Source: Botrytis cinerea B05.10 (taxonomy: Eukaryota > Ascomycota > Leotiomycetes > Helotiales > Sclerotiniaceae). Taken from it: a stretch of 64,000 nucleotides of DNA. The notes under the pieces are model-generated. The model did not search any database and was not told where the DNA came from. It worked only from the letters and a program-made list of their open reading frames with translations. Below are positions 22,907 through 35,378 of this stretch, piece after piece. The position numbers and the translations under genes are program-made. The stretch lies in the NCBI RefSeq assembly GCF_000143535.2, contig NC_037313.1:1061501-1125500 (forward strand), in the 5' to 3' direction. The first letter of the stretch is position 1, and each line of letters opens with the position of its first letter.

Positions 22907-24129
22907 TTATTGTTGTCTAGCCTGTCTCTCGACCTCATATGTGAAGTCGAAATATCCCTTATCAAATTGGTGCACTCTAACATAACCATCCTCACCACCA
23001 CTTGCATATCCCTTTCCGTTTGGATCCACGGCAACGGTGTTTAGAGGACCGAAATGTCCACGGACTCTACCGATCTCCTCTTCGAAGATCTTGTGGTAGA
23101 ATCTGGCTTCGAATTTACCCTGGCGGGCTGATGTTGTTGTGACATCCATAGCAGCTTGTCCACCACCGAGAATGACGAAATCCTTTTTGGGGGTGATAGA
23201 TGCACTGTTGAGAGGAGTATCGGTTACGTAGGTCTTCATGACTTCGAGGTCCCGGGCATTGACAAGCTATACTAATTAGTGATTTGGAATCTCGAAAGCG
23301 TGCGTAGAATTTACCTTAGCAGTCTTGTCCTTCGAGGCAGTGATGAAGTAGGTTCTATCGGGTGACCATTGAAGATCTGTGACTTGAAGATCTGGTTCGT
23401 GGACTTGAGTGTTGAAGAGTAACTCTCCGGTCTACCGAGCCCATTAGTACCTAGTATAGATGACACCAGTCTAGATCCTTACCTTGGCATCATATTGAGA
23501 AACACTTCCATCTTCGTGCCCCGCAATGATGTACTTTGACATATAACTCCATCCTGCAACAGTAGCCTTGCTCTCCGCGCAAGTAATGGTCAAAGCCCGA
23601 TCGTCAGATTGTGGTCCGTTTACGTCCAGGTTGATGTCCAATACTACGATCGTTCCCAAGAATCCCATACGTTGTTCGGTAACAGCCAACAATTGTGTAG
23701 CATCCTCGTTGAATTCGACTCTCTTAACAGCGGTGTTGAAATCCCAGGTCTTCAAACATTTTCCGGTCTTAACGTCCCATAACCTGACTGTGTTGTCTGC
23801 AGCACCACTTGCGATGATTGTAGTTGTTGGGTCCACGTCGACTGTCCATATAGCTCCCTGATGACCGTGGTAGGTGCCTAATCTCTCTCCGTTGTGTGCA
23901 TACCATGCGCAAATGTGCTGATCCTTCGCGGTTGAGAAGATGATGTCGCCATCTCTGTTATATCTATTCGTTCGTCAATACCGCATGTATTTCATTGTTT
24001 CGACGGATGTGATATACCTAATTTGTGTAAGAGCACGCTCCTGTACGATTGTTAGCAAATGGGGGTCGTATATCAAGCCAGCAGGGCATTATGTATACTG
24101 ACATGTCCTTGCAATAGAATGGGCCTCAT
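22907..24129 (-). CDS. TIF34: eIF3 subunit i (WD-repeat translation initiation factor)
   Basis: Five exons: 24103–24129, 24018–24040, 23483–23963, 23315–23431 and 22907–23266, giving 335 residues. eIF3i is a core WD40 subunit of the eIF3 complex on the 40S subunit. The start [19 protein letters not shown] is diagnostic and is spread over three exons, including a 23-base microexon. WD repeats are visible as [10 protein letters not shown]…[33 protein letters not shown] and [13 protein letters not shown]…DGYVRVHQF. The conserved C-terminus [14 protein letters not shown] is intact. All phases agree. It shares an ~850-base divergent promoter with C1-THF synthase. Confidence 0.95.
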
Positions 24130-24981
24130 ACTTGCGATTCAGTATCGATGGCACTAGAATCGCGATATGATGGAGGTTGGAGGTTGGCGGTTGGTGTTTA
24201 GATAGGGTTGGATCGAAATAATCTTTGTGCCCCTCAAAAAGTTCGATATCCTCTAGGGATTTGACTCTTCAAATGTGTGCTATCAAAGACCAATCATAAG
24301 CGAGAGAAGATGCGGACAGATGCGGGACTTGGCCCAGTGGTGAGAGGAAATATTATTTGGGCTGCGTGCGGGATGAGTCGAGTTTGAGGACCCACTTAAA
24401 AAATAATCGCAATGAAAATATGAGTAACGTGATGACTGACGGGAGTGAAGGGGGAGAGAGGGCAGAAAGAATAAATTGATGCTTCAGTCACGGGCAGAAG
24501 GCTTGAATGGGATGATTTTCACATTTCGTCAGGTAATGGCCGGACATTCTATGCATTCTATGAGCATTTCCCTGACTCATCCTTCCCTTTCAGCAGACTC
24601 CCTTTCAGATACACCGGCAGGCAATCCATGAAGAAGGAAGAAATATGCTTGAGTGGATGAGTGGATGAATGAGTGAATGACTGACTGATTGATTGATTGA
24701 TTGATTGACCAACTGATTATGTTACTTTTTCTCATATTATTCATTGCTTGACGCAATGCTTTGATCATCTTATCTTCACCGATGCGTTTGTATCGAAAGC
24801 TTTAAAGCTTAGTACATGCTAGAACAATTGTTGTAGTCATTCAGCAGGCTCATCAAGTACCACTCATTTATTGTTATTATCATTCGGATTCCATTACTAC
24901 ATCTGTATCTATCTATCTTGTCATTCATTCGCCTATCAAAGCAAATCCAATCACCTCATTCGTTTGCGGCACAGTGCAGAA
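24130..24981. other. Divergent promoter TIF34 / C1-THF synthase
   Basis: Contains a perfect TGACTCA element (separate entry) and a low-complexity run of TGA-rich and (ATTG)n repeats at about 24655–24708. Small minus-strand open frames over this run are low complexity and not supported. Confidence 0.5.
24573..24579 (+). promoter_or_regulatory. TGACTCA, perfect Gcn4/CPC1 core
   Basis: TGACTCAT at 24573–24580 lies about 410 bases before the C1-THF synthase ATG and 445 bases before the TIF34 ATG. One-carbon genes are Gcn4 targets in yeast; function here is inferred from sequence only. Confidence 0.4.
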
Positions 24982-27900
24982 ATGTTGATCGGCAAAAGAG
25001 CCAAAGTAGCCTGTGGTGCCGCCCGCGTTTATCGTCACAATGTGTGCATGTTGCCTTCTTTGAATTGCCTCACTCTTACCAATTCTGCGTCAATCCTTAG
25101 ATCCCGAGCTTCTCTTCCTACTCAGCACCGAGCACTGTTGAGTTCTTTAGCCCCTTCAGCTTCATCTGCTCAAGCTGCCCAACAGATACTCCAATTGCGG
25201 GGTCAGCCATTCCGCTCAACTTTTTCTTCCCCCACAAGGGCCTCATCCAGATCCCCCTTCACCCCGCAAAGCAGTACTACCAGGCAATTCTCAAGTACTC
25301 CCGCGACAATGACAGCTACCAAGATCGATGGCACTGCCATTGCGAAGAAGATTCGTGAGAAGATTCATGCTGAAATTGACGATGCCCAAAAGACCAACCC
25401 AAGATTCAAGCCTTCATTGAAGATTATTCAAGGTAAATTTCCGCAAGGCATTACTAGAAACGTTCGATGAGAAGTTTATGCTAATACAATTTTTTACAGT
25501 GGGCGATCGCTCTGACTCAAGTATGTATATGTGATTGATTGCTGTCGAAAATGACTCACTAATGGCGGTACAGCTACCTATGTTCGCATGAAGTTAAAGG
25601 CCGCACAAGAGGTTAGCTACTATTCCTCACTATTCTCCTGCATACACTGATTCGTGGGTAATTAGGCAGCGATCGAGTGCGAACTTATCCCATTCCCTGA
25701 GAGCGCAACTGAAGCCGAGGTTCTTGACAAAATCGAGCAATTGAACAATGATCCATCCGTTCATGGTATTCTTGTCCAATTACCGGTCCCAAAGCACATG
25801 TCCGAATACAGCGTAACTTCCGCTGTATCTGATGAGAAGGATGTAGATGGTTTTGGAGCATCGAATATTGGCGAACTTGCAAAGCGTGGAGGACGTCCTC
25901 TTTTCACACCATGTACGCCAAAGGGTGTTATGGTCTTGCTCGAAGAGAGTGGAGTTGACTTAAAGGGAAAGAATGCGGTCGTTCTTGGACGTAGCGATAT
26001 TGTGGGAAGCCCTGCAAGTTACCTCCTTAAGAATGCCGATGCTACTGTGACAGTATGCCATTCCAGAACCCAAAATCTTGAGCAATTCATCAAGAATGCC
26101 GATGTTGTTGTTGCAGCCATCGGAAAAGCCAACTTCGTTAAAGGAGAGTGGTTGAAGCCAGGCGCGGTGGTCATTGATGTCGGTACCAACTTTATTGCTG
26201 ACGAGACCAAAAAATCTGGTCAAAGACTTGTTGGTGATGTCGATTTCGAATCCGCTTCCGAGGTTGCATCTCAAATCACACCGGTACCTGGTGGAGTGGG
26301 ACCAATGACTATCGCAATGTTATTGCAGAACGTTGTTGAATCCGCAACAGCTTATTTCGAGCGTCAAAAGGCCAGAGCTATCAAGCCTTTGCCATTGAAG
26401 CTTCAAACCCCAGTGCCATCAGACATTGCTATCTCGAGAGCTCAACACCCAAAGCATATCACACGTGTAGCACAAGAGATTGGCATTGCTGGTTACGAAC
26501 TTGAACCTTATGGAGCATACAAAGGTAAAGTTGATTTGAGCCTACTCAAACGTCTTGAGCACCGCCGCAACGGTCGTTATGTCGTTGTCACTGGTATTAC
26601 CCCAACACCTCTTGGCGAGGGTAAATCCACGACTACTATGGGTCTCACTCAAGCTATCGCCGGTCATCTTGATCGCATAGCTTTCGCTAACGTTCGTCAA
26701 CCAAGTCAAGGACCAACTTTTGGTATCAAGGGAGGTGCTGCGGGTGGTGGATACAGTCAAGTCATTCCTATGGATGAATTCAATCTCCATTTAACTGGTG
26801 ACATTCACGCAATCACAGCCGCAAACAACTTGTTGGCTGCTGCTATTGAGACCAGAATGTTCCACGAGAATACTCAAAAGGACGGTCCGCTTTACAAGCG
26901 TCTTGTTCCAGCAAAGAAGGGCAAGCGTGAATTCCAACCTATTATGTTCCGTAGACTAAAGAAGCTTGGTATCACTAAAACCAACCCCGACGAGCTCACC
27001 GAGGACGAGATTCATCGATTCGCAAGATTAGATATTGATCCTTCGACAATTACCTGGAGACGTGTTCTTGATGTCAATGATCGTCATTTGAGAGGTATTA
27101 CCGTTGGTACCGCTGGTACCGAGAAGGGACAAACCAGAGAAACTGGATTTGATATCTCTGTCGCTAGTGAATGTATGGCTATTCTTGCGCTCAGTAACGA
27201 CTTGAACGACATGAGAGAAAGACTCGGTCGCATGGTCATTGGATCATCCAGAAATGGTGATCCTGTTACTTGTGATGACCTTGGTGCAGGTGGTGCTTTG
27301 ACAGCATTGATGAAGGATGCTATAAAGCCCAACTTGATGCAAACATTGGAAGGAACGCCTGTTTTCGTCCACGCCGGACCATTCGCAAACATCAGTATCG
27401 GTGCTAGTTCAGTCCTTGCGGATAAGCTTGCTCTTAAGCTCGCTGGTACTGAGCCTGATGAGAACCACAACGAAAAGGCCGGTTTTGTTATCACTGAAGC
27501 AGGTTTCGATTTCACCATGGGAGGAGAACGTTTCTTCAACATCAAGTGTAGATCATCTGGACTCATTCCAGATGTTGTTGTCGTTGTTGCAACTGTTCGA
27601 GCACTCAAGGTTCACGGTGGTGGCCCACCAATCGCTCCAGGTGCTGCGCTTCACCAAATCTACAGAGAGGAGAATGTTGAGATTCTTCGCAAAGGTTGCG
27701 TCAACCTCAAGAAGCACATCTCCAATGCCAGATCCTATGGTGTACCAGTTGTTGTCGCGATTAACAAGTTTGAGACCGATACTGACGCCGAGATTGAGGT
27801 CATCCGAGAGGAGGCCATCGCTGCTGGTGCCGAAGATGCCATTCCAGCTAACCACTGGGCCGAAGGTGGTAAGGGAGCTGTTGATCTCGCCAAGGGTGTC

Positions 27901-28352
27901 ATCGCTGCAAGTGAAAAGGAGAAGAACTTCAAGCTTCTTTACAGCCTTGATGGAGACGTTCAGACCCGCATTGAAGCCATCGGTAAAGAGATGTATGGAG
28001 CCGAAAAGGTCGAGTTCAGTGAGATCGCTCAAAAGAAGGTTGACACATACACTAAGCAAGGTTTCGGAAACTTGCCAATCTGTATTGCAAAGACTCAATA
28101 CTCTTTGTCGCATGACCCAGATCTTAAGGGTGCACCAACTGGATTCACTGTTCCAATTAGGGATGTGAGATTGGCTGCTGGAGCTGGTTATCTGTAAGTT
28201 TTTTTGCGTGATTATTCTACTGCTTTCTCTAACATGGTTCCAGGTATGCACTTGCGGCAGATATTCAAACCATTCCTGGTCTTCCTACCGCACCTGGATA
28301 TCTCAACGTCGATGTTGACACTGAGACTGGAGAAATTGATGGTCTCTTTTAA
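24982..28352 (+). CDS. MIS1: Trifunctional C1-tetrahydrofolate synthase
   Basis: Exons 24982–25432, 25500–25520, 25574–25611, 25666–28193 and 28244–28352 encode 1048 residues. The protein interconverts one-carbon folates: methylene-THF dehydrogenase, methenyl-THF cyclohydrolase and formyl-THF synthetase. Residues 1–109 are a Ser/Arg/Gln-rich, mitochondrial-type presequence. The dehydrogenase/cyclohydrolase domain has [16 protein letters not shown] and [11 protein letters not shown]. The formyl-THF synthetase domain has the ATP loop [13 protein letters not shown] and [17 protein letters not shown]. The last exon completes [18 protein letters not shown]. Exon 2 is a 21-base microexon. An internal ATG at 25309 (context acaATGa) starts exactly at the mature catalytic domain (MTATKIDG), so one gene may make mitochondrial and cytosolic forms, which in yeast come from MIS1 and ADE3. 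No second copy is visible here. Confidence 0.96.
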
Positions 28353-28870
28353 GAATGTATTCTCATATCTTTGGTTTTGTATTTCGATTAGCGTTTCAAC
28401 AAGTTAGTTCATATTGAGGGCGGTAAAAACACATTCAACGTGTCAGGGTTGCATTTTCAACAAAAGGCGTTTATAGATATACGACTGGCTGATAAAAAGC
28501 TATATAGTATGTAGAGATATCCTTCATGATTAACTCATGATACAAATGAAATTTACGATGTTTGCAATTTGCATTGCTATATTTTCCTTTTGCTATTCAT
28601 CTGATGTGATGCTAGTTTTTGCTGATAACGGCTGCTTAATTTGTCGCCATTCAGGTTCGCTTAAGTATACAGACCTAAGTTCAATAAAGTAGTGAGGTGA
28701 TAAGTTATACATGCGCGAGGGATCATCAGCATCAAATAGCAGATGCTCGAGAATGAATGGAACCAGTTTCGGTCAGTATAAGAAATGATCCATATTCAAT
28801 TCTCACAAAGGGATTTTCTTTCAAAGCAAAAACTTAAAGGAGAGGAAAAATCGTCCTTGAAAATCTGTCT
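28353..28870. other. Intergenic, nothing seen
   Basis: AT-rich 3' flank of C1-THF synthase up to the stop codon of the MYND relic. Confidence 0.5.
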
Positions 28871-29935
28871 TCATTTCTTCCCCGCACTCGCAGTAGTCTT
28901 TTTCTCACAAGTAAACTTGTGTAACCTCCACCCCTTCCTCTGATATTCAACTCCACAACACCACACCTTCTTCTCTTTCTTACACTCCGCACATGCACTC
29001 AATTTTCCTCCTACACCACATTAATCACATCCGCCCGTATTTTCTCGATCATTATAGCGACACCACGCGCACTTTCTCATCAATTCCATGTGCGGATTCT
29101 CCGAGATTCGTGATACTCCTCTTTCCAGTTCCGCCATATCGTTACAGATAGTATAGCATGCATATCGTCCGGCTGATCTCCTCCCTTGTTGAGAAAATAC
29201 AGCTTGTTGAGTTTTCCTCGCGTGCTTGCTCTATTGTATGTGCGTTGTATCTACGACGGGAAAATTACCCAGGTTTATTAATTGATCTACACCTGTTCTT
29301 GGTTGGGAAATATGAGGATGGGATGGGATGAGATGGTCTCCTGCGTTTTTTTTTTTTCTTCTTTCTTTTTTCTCCGGGCCAAGTAATGTTTGTCGTGCCT
29401 CTGTTTTTCAGCTGTGGAGAGTGCAGAGTGGGTACTCGGGAGTTGAGTTTGGGGTCGGATATGGTGGATTTTGTGATGGAGAGGGGGGAGGGGTGGGTGA
29501 GGATTGGGTCTGGGTTTTTGATGGGGGTGGATTGTTGGTGGGTTGAGGAATGGAGGGGGAAGAACTGGAGATGGAGTGTAGTGTTGGGGCTTTGTAATAG
29601 CTAGCTATCGCGTCTTCGAGTTTGGTGGGTGGGGGAGAGTGAATGGGTTGGTGTAGCGCATGATGCGTGCTTGGTGCAGGTAGTTGGATGAGTGCAAGTT
29701 TCTAGAGCTGGATCTTGAGCGGGGGTAGAATTGGAAGGAGAAGTGTGGTGGTGGAAAGTGTGGGTGTGGATGTGGATTTTCTGAATGCTTGCCGGACTTT
29801 TTCGGATAAGTGCGTTTTCTGACAGCTGAGGAAGTATGGTTGCGTTTGTGATACTGCTGCTGTGCAGACTGGTGAGTTTGTAGCTGTGATCGCTGACGAG
29901 TTGTTCGTGGTTGAGGAAGGTGGTGAGGGTGCCAT
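28871..29935 (-). pseudogene. Decayed gene with C-terminal MYND zinc finger
   Basis: Frame 28871–29230 reads as a coherent ~120-residue protein end: RRSAGRYACYTICNDMAEL, then KCAWCRY, and a MYND finger (GGKLSACAECKKEKKVWCC … RKGWRLHKFTCEK). A TAA at 29021–29023 falls between the first two zinc ligands (C-D-stop-C). The Cys normally before Q in the second half is Tyr (codon at 28943–28945). Upstream, a Ser/Pro/Thr-rich frame from the ATG at 29935 is broken by TAG at 29702 and TGA at 29408, with another TAG at 29231 that could instead be a splice acceptor. The plus strand from 29590 to 29700 has no AC, hence no donor GT on the minus strand to splice out the TAG. All lesions are explicable as single C:G to T:A changes. 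MYND domains bind proteins in transcription and signalling. A sequencing error or an unusual gene model is the main alternative. Confidence 0.6.
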
Positions 29936-30631
29936 GGTTGGTGTTGTGGAGTGTTGTGGATTATTGAGATAGAGCTTGGTTTCTTGGAGAAAGAGGGGAA
30001 GAAGACGGTTTGTTTGTGATAGGGGAGTAGATGGAATGTATTGCAAGCGGTAGACGCTTTTGATCCCCCGGGATCACATGTTAGGGCTACGTTTAATGCG
30101 TTTGGTGTGTTTGCTTGTTATGCAGTCGATATGGGAGTAATTGCATTCAGTAATTGTCGCTTTTTCTATATGCTCTGCTGGTATGAAGCCGCAAGTATTG
30201 TTTCAAATATTAAGCCAGTTCCCCCTCTGGCAAGAAAAAAGGGTTCAATACCTTGGCTACGTCTCCTGGTTCTGCTAGAGGGCCATTTGGATGGATCGAT
30301 TAGTTTATCTTGATCGACGCTATACGTAAGGAAGTGACAAGATTGATGTGCATGAGATGAGTGCGAACAGGTTGTGGGTAAAATATAGTGAATACAGGAG
30401 AGAGAGGGTTAAGGAGGTTCAAGTAAGCGTGGGGAGGGGAAGTTCTCAATTAGACATACTCATAGACGTTTGTCAAGAACCAAGTAACATCACCCAATAA
30501 AGGACTAGAGCATTACTCTTCACAAGAATTCTCCATTCCGAATGAGTAAAAAGCCATGCTATATTGTTTACTATCCAAATATCCCAGTTCAGTGCGATCC
30601 TATCCAAAAACTTCACCTGATCAATGCCAAG
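29936..30631. other. Intergenic, nothing supported
   Basis: Plus-strand frame 30041–30313 has no recognisable domain and no supporting splice sites. Confidence 0.4.
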
Positions 30632-31380
30632 CTACCATTTTTGCCGTGGCTCCATTGACTTCAACATATAGGATACCTCTCTTTCACCAGCATCCCTTTG
30701 CTTCCTCATCAAGACAAAATCTTCCAACTTTCGCTCATCACCACCATTCACCTGGTGATTCACATCGATTCTCTCCAATACGACAGCAGGATATGGCATT
30801 TCATGCTTCCAATTCAATCCGCCCATAATCTTCATGCCTACCTCACTAATTCTATATTGTCCACTCGATTCTGGGAAGGTTTGTGTCCCCCGAGCACGTA
30901 TGTACGATATACAACCTCACGCTCGAGAAGATCGCCCAGAACCATGAATCCTTTATCCATCCTTCCACTATTTCGTTTCCAGCTCTTGAGATTATTCATA
31001 AATGTTCTCCCATCGTTATATTCCCCTCCTCCTTCGAAGGAAAAGAAGACTAATTTTCCAGGGATCTCGCCATCAAGAGTCTCTTGCAGCTGAATAACAT
31101 ACTTAGGGATTGCTTCACCTGGATAATGCTCTTTGCGTTGATCCCTACCTGTTGCAAACTCGAGGCCAATAATTTGCTGGTAGTCTGATGTCTTTATGGT
31201 GTGTATGGTGCAACAAAACCATTCGTGGAAATAGTCAAGAAGGCTGTAATGGATTTTGTCTTGAGTTGTATCGCAGATGGCTTTATCTTCTTTACTGAAT
31301 GAAATCGTTCTGGTAGAGTTGAACCATGACTGTCGCTGCTGATTGAGTGAATGGCTGATGGTGTTGGACGTCTGGGCTGA
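30632..31380 (-). pseudogene. Frame-disrupted hypothetical coding relic
   Basis: Three consecutive minus-strand frames look coding but do not connect. Frame X (about 31330–31520) ends …VMVQLYQNDFIQ-stop. Frame Y (30838–31380) reads SKEDKAICDTTQDKIHYSLL through GLEFATGRDQRKEHYPGE and FFSFEGGGEYNDGRTF to NIELVR-stop. Frame Z (30632–30835) reads MKIMGGLNWKHEMPYPAVV to EPRQKW-stop. Amino-acid composition is protein-like throughout. I found no canonical introns that join them, so one- or two-base frameshifts are the simplest reading. No family recognised. It could be a live gene with introns that I mis-modelled. Confidence 0.4.
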
Positions 31381-31807
31381 TCATGAGAAGTTCCTGGACA
31401 TAGACTACCGATTGAGATGTGGAGGATGGGGAATCAATATTTGACTTGTTGGGAGTCGGTTGGATGCTTGAAGGCAGGCTGAGTGATGGTAGATATTTTA
31501 AATGGAATCGAATGATTGTAGGTTATTCTTGTTTCTTTTACTACTCTGCACTTGTGAAGTCTCGTTTGTTTTAGGAAGAAATCCAAGGAATGAGAACATG
31601 AAAAGAAGAAAAGAAGGTGGAAAGGGTGAAGACATATCAGCTGTGTCTCATATCGCAAACCCATATGACTCCATGTATCGATTCAAATTCTGCTACAGTT
31701 AGCGACAATGAGTCCTTATTTTCTGACTCTAATGTCCATAACAAGGACGCAATCTTGCTACCGAAGCAGAAATTTCACGGCTCTTTGTTAGAATTGCAAA
31801 TGCGAGA

Positions 31808-32439
31808 TTATACGTATCTAAAGCCAACGAAGACCATTCTTTTACGATAGAAGTTCTCACTTCTGTCATATACAAATAAACCGATTCCGTCACTCGAGAT
31901 CGTAACTATGGTTGAAACTTTTTGTTTAAAATCTCCCATACCACTTCGAATATGTGACTCAGTCTGTACCTCTTCCAACTTGTGTCTAACGATGCATCCT
32001 AAAATATGATATTCATAGTCTTAACCAATCCACTTCATTCCTTTTGCAGATTTGCTGTCAAGGCATAATTGATTAGGTTCGAACGGCTCAAGTGTATCAC
32101 TATGATGCAGTGCCCAGCACCTATGATCGTGGATGAATAGATTATCTGATTAGAATAGGAAGCATTAGTATCTCAACATAGAAAGAGCACTGGTTGTACT
32201 TACAATAGGGGTATCATCTCCGCTCCTTTTCTTTGTTATCGCAATGTATCGAACGTCTGTCACAGCTTTCACACTTCGCGAACCCTTCCATGTAGTTCAT
32301 CAGAGTCCCTGCATATCTCATTTATTAGAATCTTCAGAGTCTCTTCACAGGAGTGATCTATGTTTTCGTCGGTAGTGAACAGTTCAAGTTTGGGCGCTGA
32401 AGGGAAAATGCTTGGGGTATCGAGATCCGAGTTCGCCAT
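31808..32439 (-). pseudogene. Possible second broken gene (MANSDLDTPS… frame)
   Basis: An ATG at 32439 opens a 56-codon acidic frame (MANSDLDTPSIFPSAPKLEL) that ends at a TGA created within GTGTGA. Removing one TG unit would continue it into VKAVTDVRYIAITKKRSGDD, followed by a good donor (GTAAGT). The following coding-like pieces (FIHDHRCWALHHSDTLEPFE, then GDFKQKVSTIVTISSDG) are out of phase with that donor and are separated by only 27 bases with stops. No family recognised; low confidence that this was one gene. Confidence 0.3.
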
Positions 32440-35378
32440 GTTATCACGATCAGTCGTGTACAATCAGAACACCCAAATGAAAACCATCTTTGAAGTATAC
32501 CCATTAACTAGACCATCCATGACAACTATCAACTTACGTGATTGAAAAGTTGCGAAGAATGTCAAATTGACCACCAAACTTCGCAAAATTGAGATCGTAG
32601 GGACAATCACCATAAAGCAGTAGCATCCAAAGATAGAGTCTCGGGAAGTATCTATCCAGAACTGATCGACCTATGCGAAATTCTTCCAGAGATTTCAACT
32701 TAATCAACTACAACAAAGAGGGCAGCCAATGGAACGTTCTCGTCCGACTTCGTCTAGCTGATTTAGAGCCTCGTTTATTTTAGCGTAGGAGAACACGCAG
32801 AACTTGGCGCATTTCTGATTAAACTAGCGATGCATCTACTCTTTTAGTGATTAGACGTTTGAAAGATGGGATAAAGTAATTATAAAGACGGCGTCATTCC
32901 CTGGTCTGTACGTACGATGAACATTCCCAAGAACTCTGTACCATGCGTTACCAAACTAAGTGCGTGAGGATGACGAAAGAGATGTTTTGAAATTGAGAAA
33001 GCTTTTCATTTCCTCCGAAATCGCAATGACTGCGATATACTAGGCGGAAGAAGTTTTCACTGCCACTCTGCTGGGTCAAGTACTCACTCTTTCACACTTG
33101 AACGCCAGATGATCGATTACAGACAATATCAGAAGTACATAGGAGAAGTTTGCCGACAGTTTGCTGAAAAGCGCAACTGGTATCCAGATCACTAATCAAG
33201 ATAGATGTATCGAATAAGCATCAGGACAAACCTTATATGACTATCTACCTGGTGAACCCTGGCTCTCTGGCATCGTATTGGTTCGAGGTGATGGTTATCT
33301 TCGAGAACGTTTGAGCAAAAGTTTTATTACTCTAGAACTGTGCCGTCTCTGTACTCTAGAGTGGAGTGGTCGTCTGCGGCGGCTTTAGATCGCAAACTAT
33401 TTCTCAGAGAAATGTTTCTCCAGAGCGAGTACTCTGAGCTTCTGGGTTAGAATTACAACATATTTTCTGAGGAGGTAAAGGGGGAAGAGGGGCGGTAGAT
33501 TACTGGAACACCGTGAATCTCTTCTAAGACAAAGAATTGCAATTCGTTCCCACCTTGAAAACTTTTCGCGTGCTACAAGCTTTTTGCCAAAGAATTCGCC
33601 AAGCAACGATTATCAGGGGGAATTTGAGCAGACCACCGCAACGGAACGTGAAATAATACATGGTGACCTTGACTTGAGGAAAAATCGCCGGGCCGTTATC
33701 ACAAAATCCCTGCCAGGTCTTGAAAAGGGTTCAATTTCGGATGACTTGCGATGGCCACTCGGTCGGGCAAATTAGCAATAGCAACTGCTGTGTAGATATA
33801 ATCCAGGAAGTTCAGAAAGAGGGGGATAAGCAGAAATCTCCACAAAGGTCTATGAATCCATAGACAATCCATCCTCTGATTTGTGCTCTGACTCAATTCG
33901 CCCAAAATCACCCGACGCAATGATCGTTCTTTCACCGTGTAGTACTTTATGCTGAATGGAAAATGCTGCGATTGAACTGAAAATAGGTATTAACTTTCCA
34001 GATAAATTAATGAGCGCGTCATATGTATATATCAAAGTTCATTCCAATTCCACTCCCACTCTAGTAATAGCTGAAGGCATAAGCTCATCACGATTCCGCG
34101 GATTCTGCAAATCCGATAGATGAAACCGATCCATTTCCATCCTGCCTTTAATAAAGCTATAACCTTCGCAATTTCTTTGGCATATTTACAATGACTTCGG
34201 GCAAGCTGTGATGACCAAAAATTACCAGATCATCCTTTTTTCAATATTCAAGTGAGAACATGTCGGAATGATTGTAATACTCGTGCGGCCAGAAAGTACT
34301 TATGCAAAACTCCACCTTCAAAAATCTGGTTAGTCCTCTTGTAGTTTACCATCTTGTGGTATGTGCATCCATGTGAAGTGTTGCATATGTACTTTCTACC
34401 ACCACGAGTACATCGCATGTCGAAAGGCTTATACGCAAGGTTGAGTGAGATGTGGAATCTAGAAGTATAGAAAGCGGGAAAAACAATATAGATTAGCGGC
34501 CAGCCTGCCACATGGGATAAAGAAAAGTAAAAACTGTCGCACGATGGGGGTATTTTGGTGCACCTAGACACGGAGTAATCCGTCTACAGGGTCAGGGCTT
34601 ACCCAGTTCGCATTCTCGCTTAAGGGTGGACATGCAGGGCATACATATACTGACCCATATATTCGACATTTCTACACCATCCACACGGTTCACCAGTTTT
34701 AGTAACCTACGCCAGTTCTCAAAAGCAGAATGATATCATCTGATGCTTCAGTCCTTACAATCACGCATATATACCTAATTATAATGAACTATGTAACCTG
34801 CTTCATTTGTTCAGCCCACCGAGCCCAAACCTTTCATTCCGAACGTAGTTGTTTGGGAGGAATCCGGGGCAACTTCCTATAAGATGAAAGATCGCTCAAA
34901 AAATATCGATTCCAACCTTGTCGACGCGTGTGGTTGACCTTTCTTTCCGGGGAAGTGAAACATGTCGCCGGCACTGTACCGAAGATTTACAGTACCTCAA
35001 AAGCCTGTCATTGGGGATTCAGGCCGGGTGCTTATCGGTATCTTGCCGGTATTTTGTGAATTAGAGTTTTTTGAAAACTCTAAACAGTCAAATTAAATGC
35101 AGCCCCTTGTCTAACGAACGCTTCAAGATGGGATGGTCAAATAGGGATCCTCTTATTTCTTCAAAAGGAATCACCTTGGGATATATGTTATTTACATAAT
35201 CTCCACAACATAAAACTTTACTTCAATTATGTCTTTGTTAAGTTGTTTCCGCTTTGATCTCTCTAAATTGACTCCTGAAGATCGTCGTTGAACCACGTTA
35301 TAGAAGGTCTGGTAGTCTCCTGACTCTTCTCTCCTTTCGAGTCTCGACAAATACATTCCCCTAACCGGAGACCACATC
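32440..35378. other. Long gene-poor stretch
   Basis: About 2.9 kb without a supported gene. Open frames up to 107 codons (34248–34571 minus) have no domain. No terminal repeats or transposase motifs seen. The right end is the promoter of the receptor gene. Confidence 0.4.

Noticed and set aside
27401..28251. Long antisense and +2 frames (255 and 232 codons)
   Set aside because: They overlap the formyl-THF synthetase domain, which is fully conserved in its own frame.
32060..32100. GGTTCGAA as a tRNA B box
   Set aside because: No acceptor, D or anticodon arm can be formed around it.
32440..35378. Transposon remnant
   Set aside because: No terminal repeats, transposase or reverse-transcriptase motifs could be seen by reading either strand.
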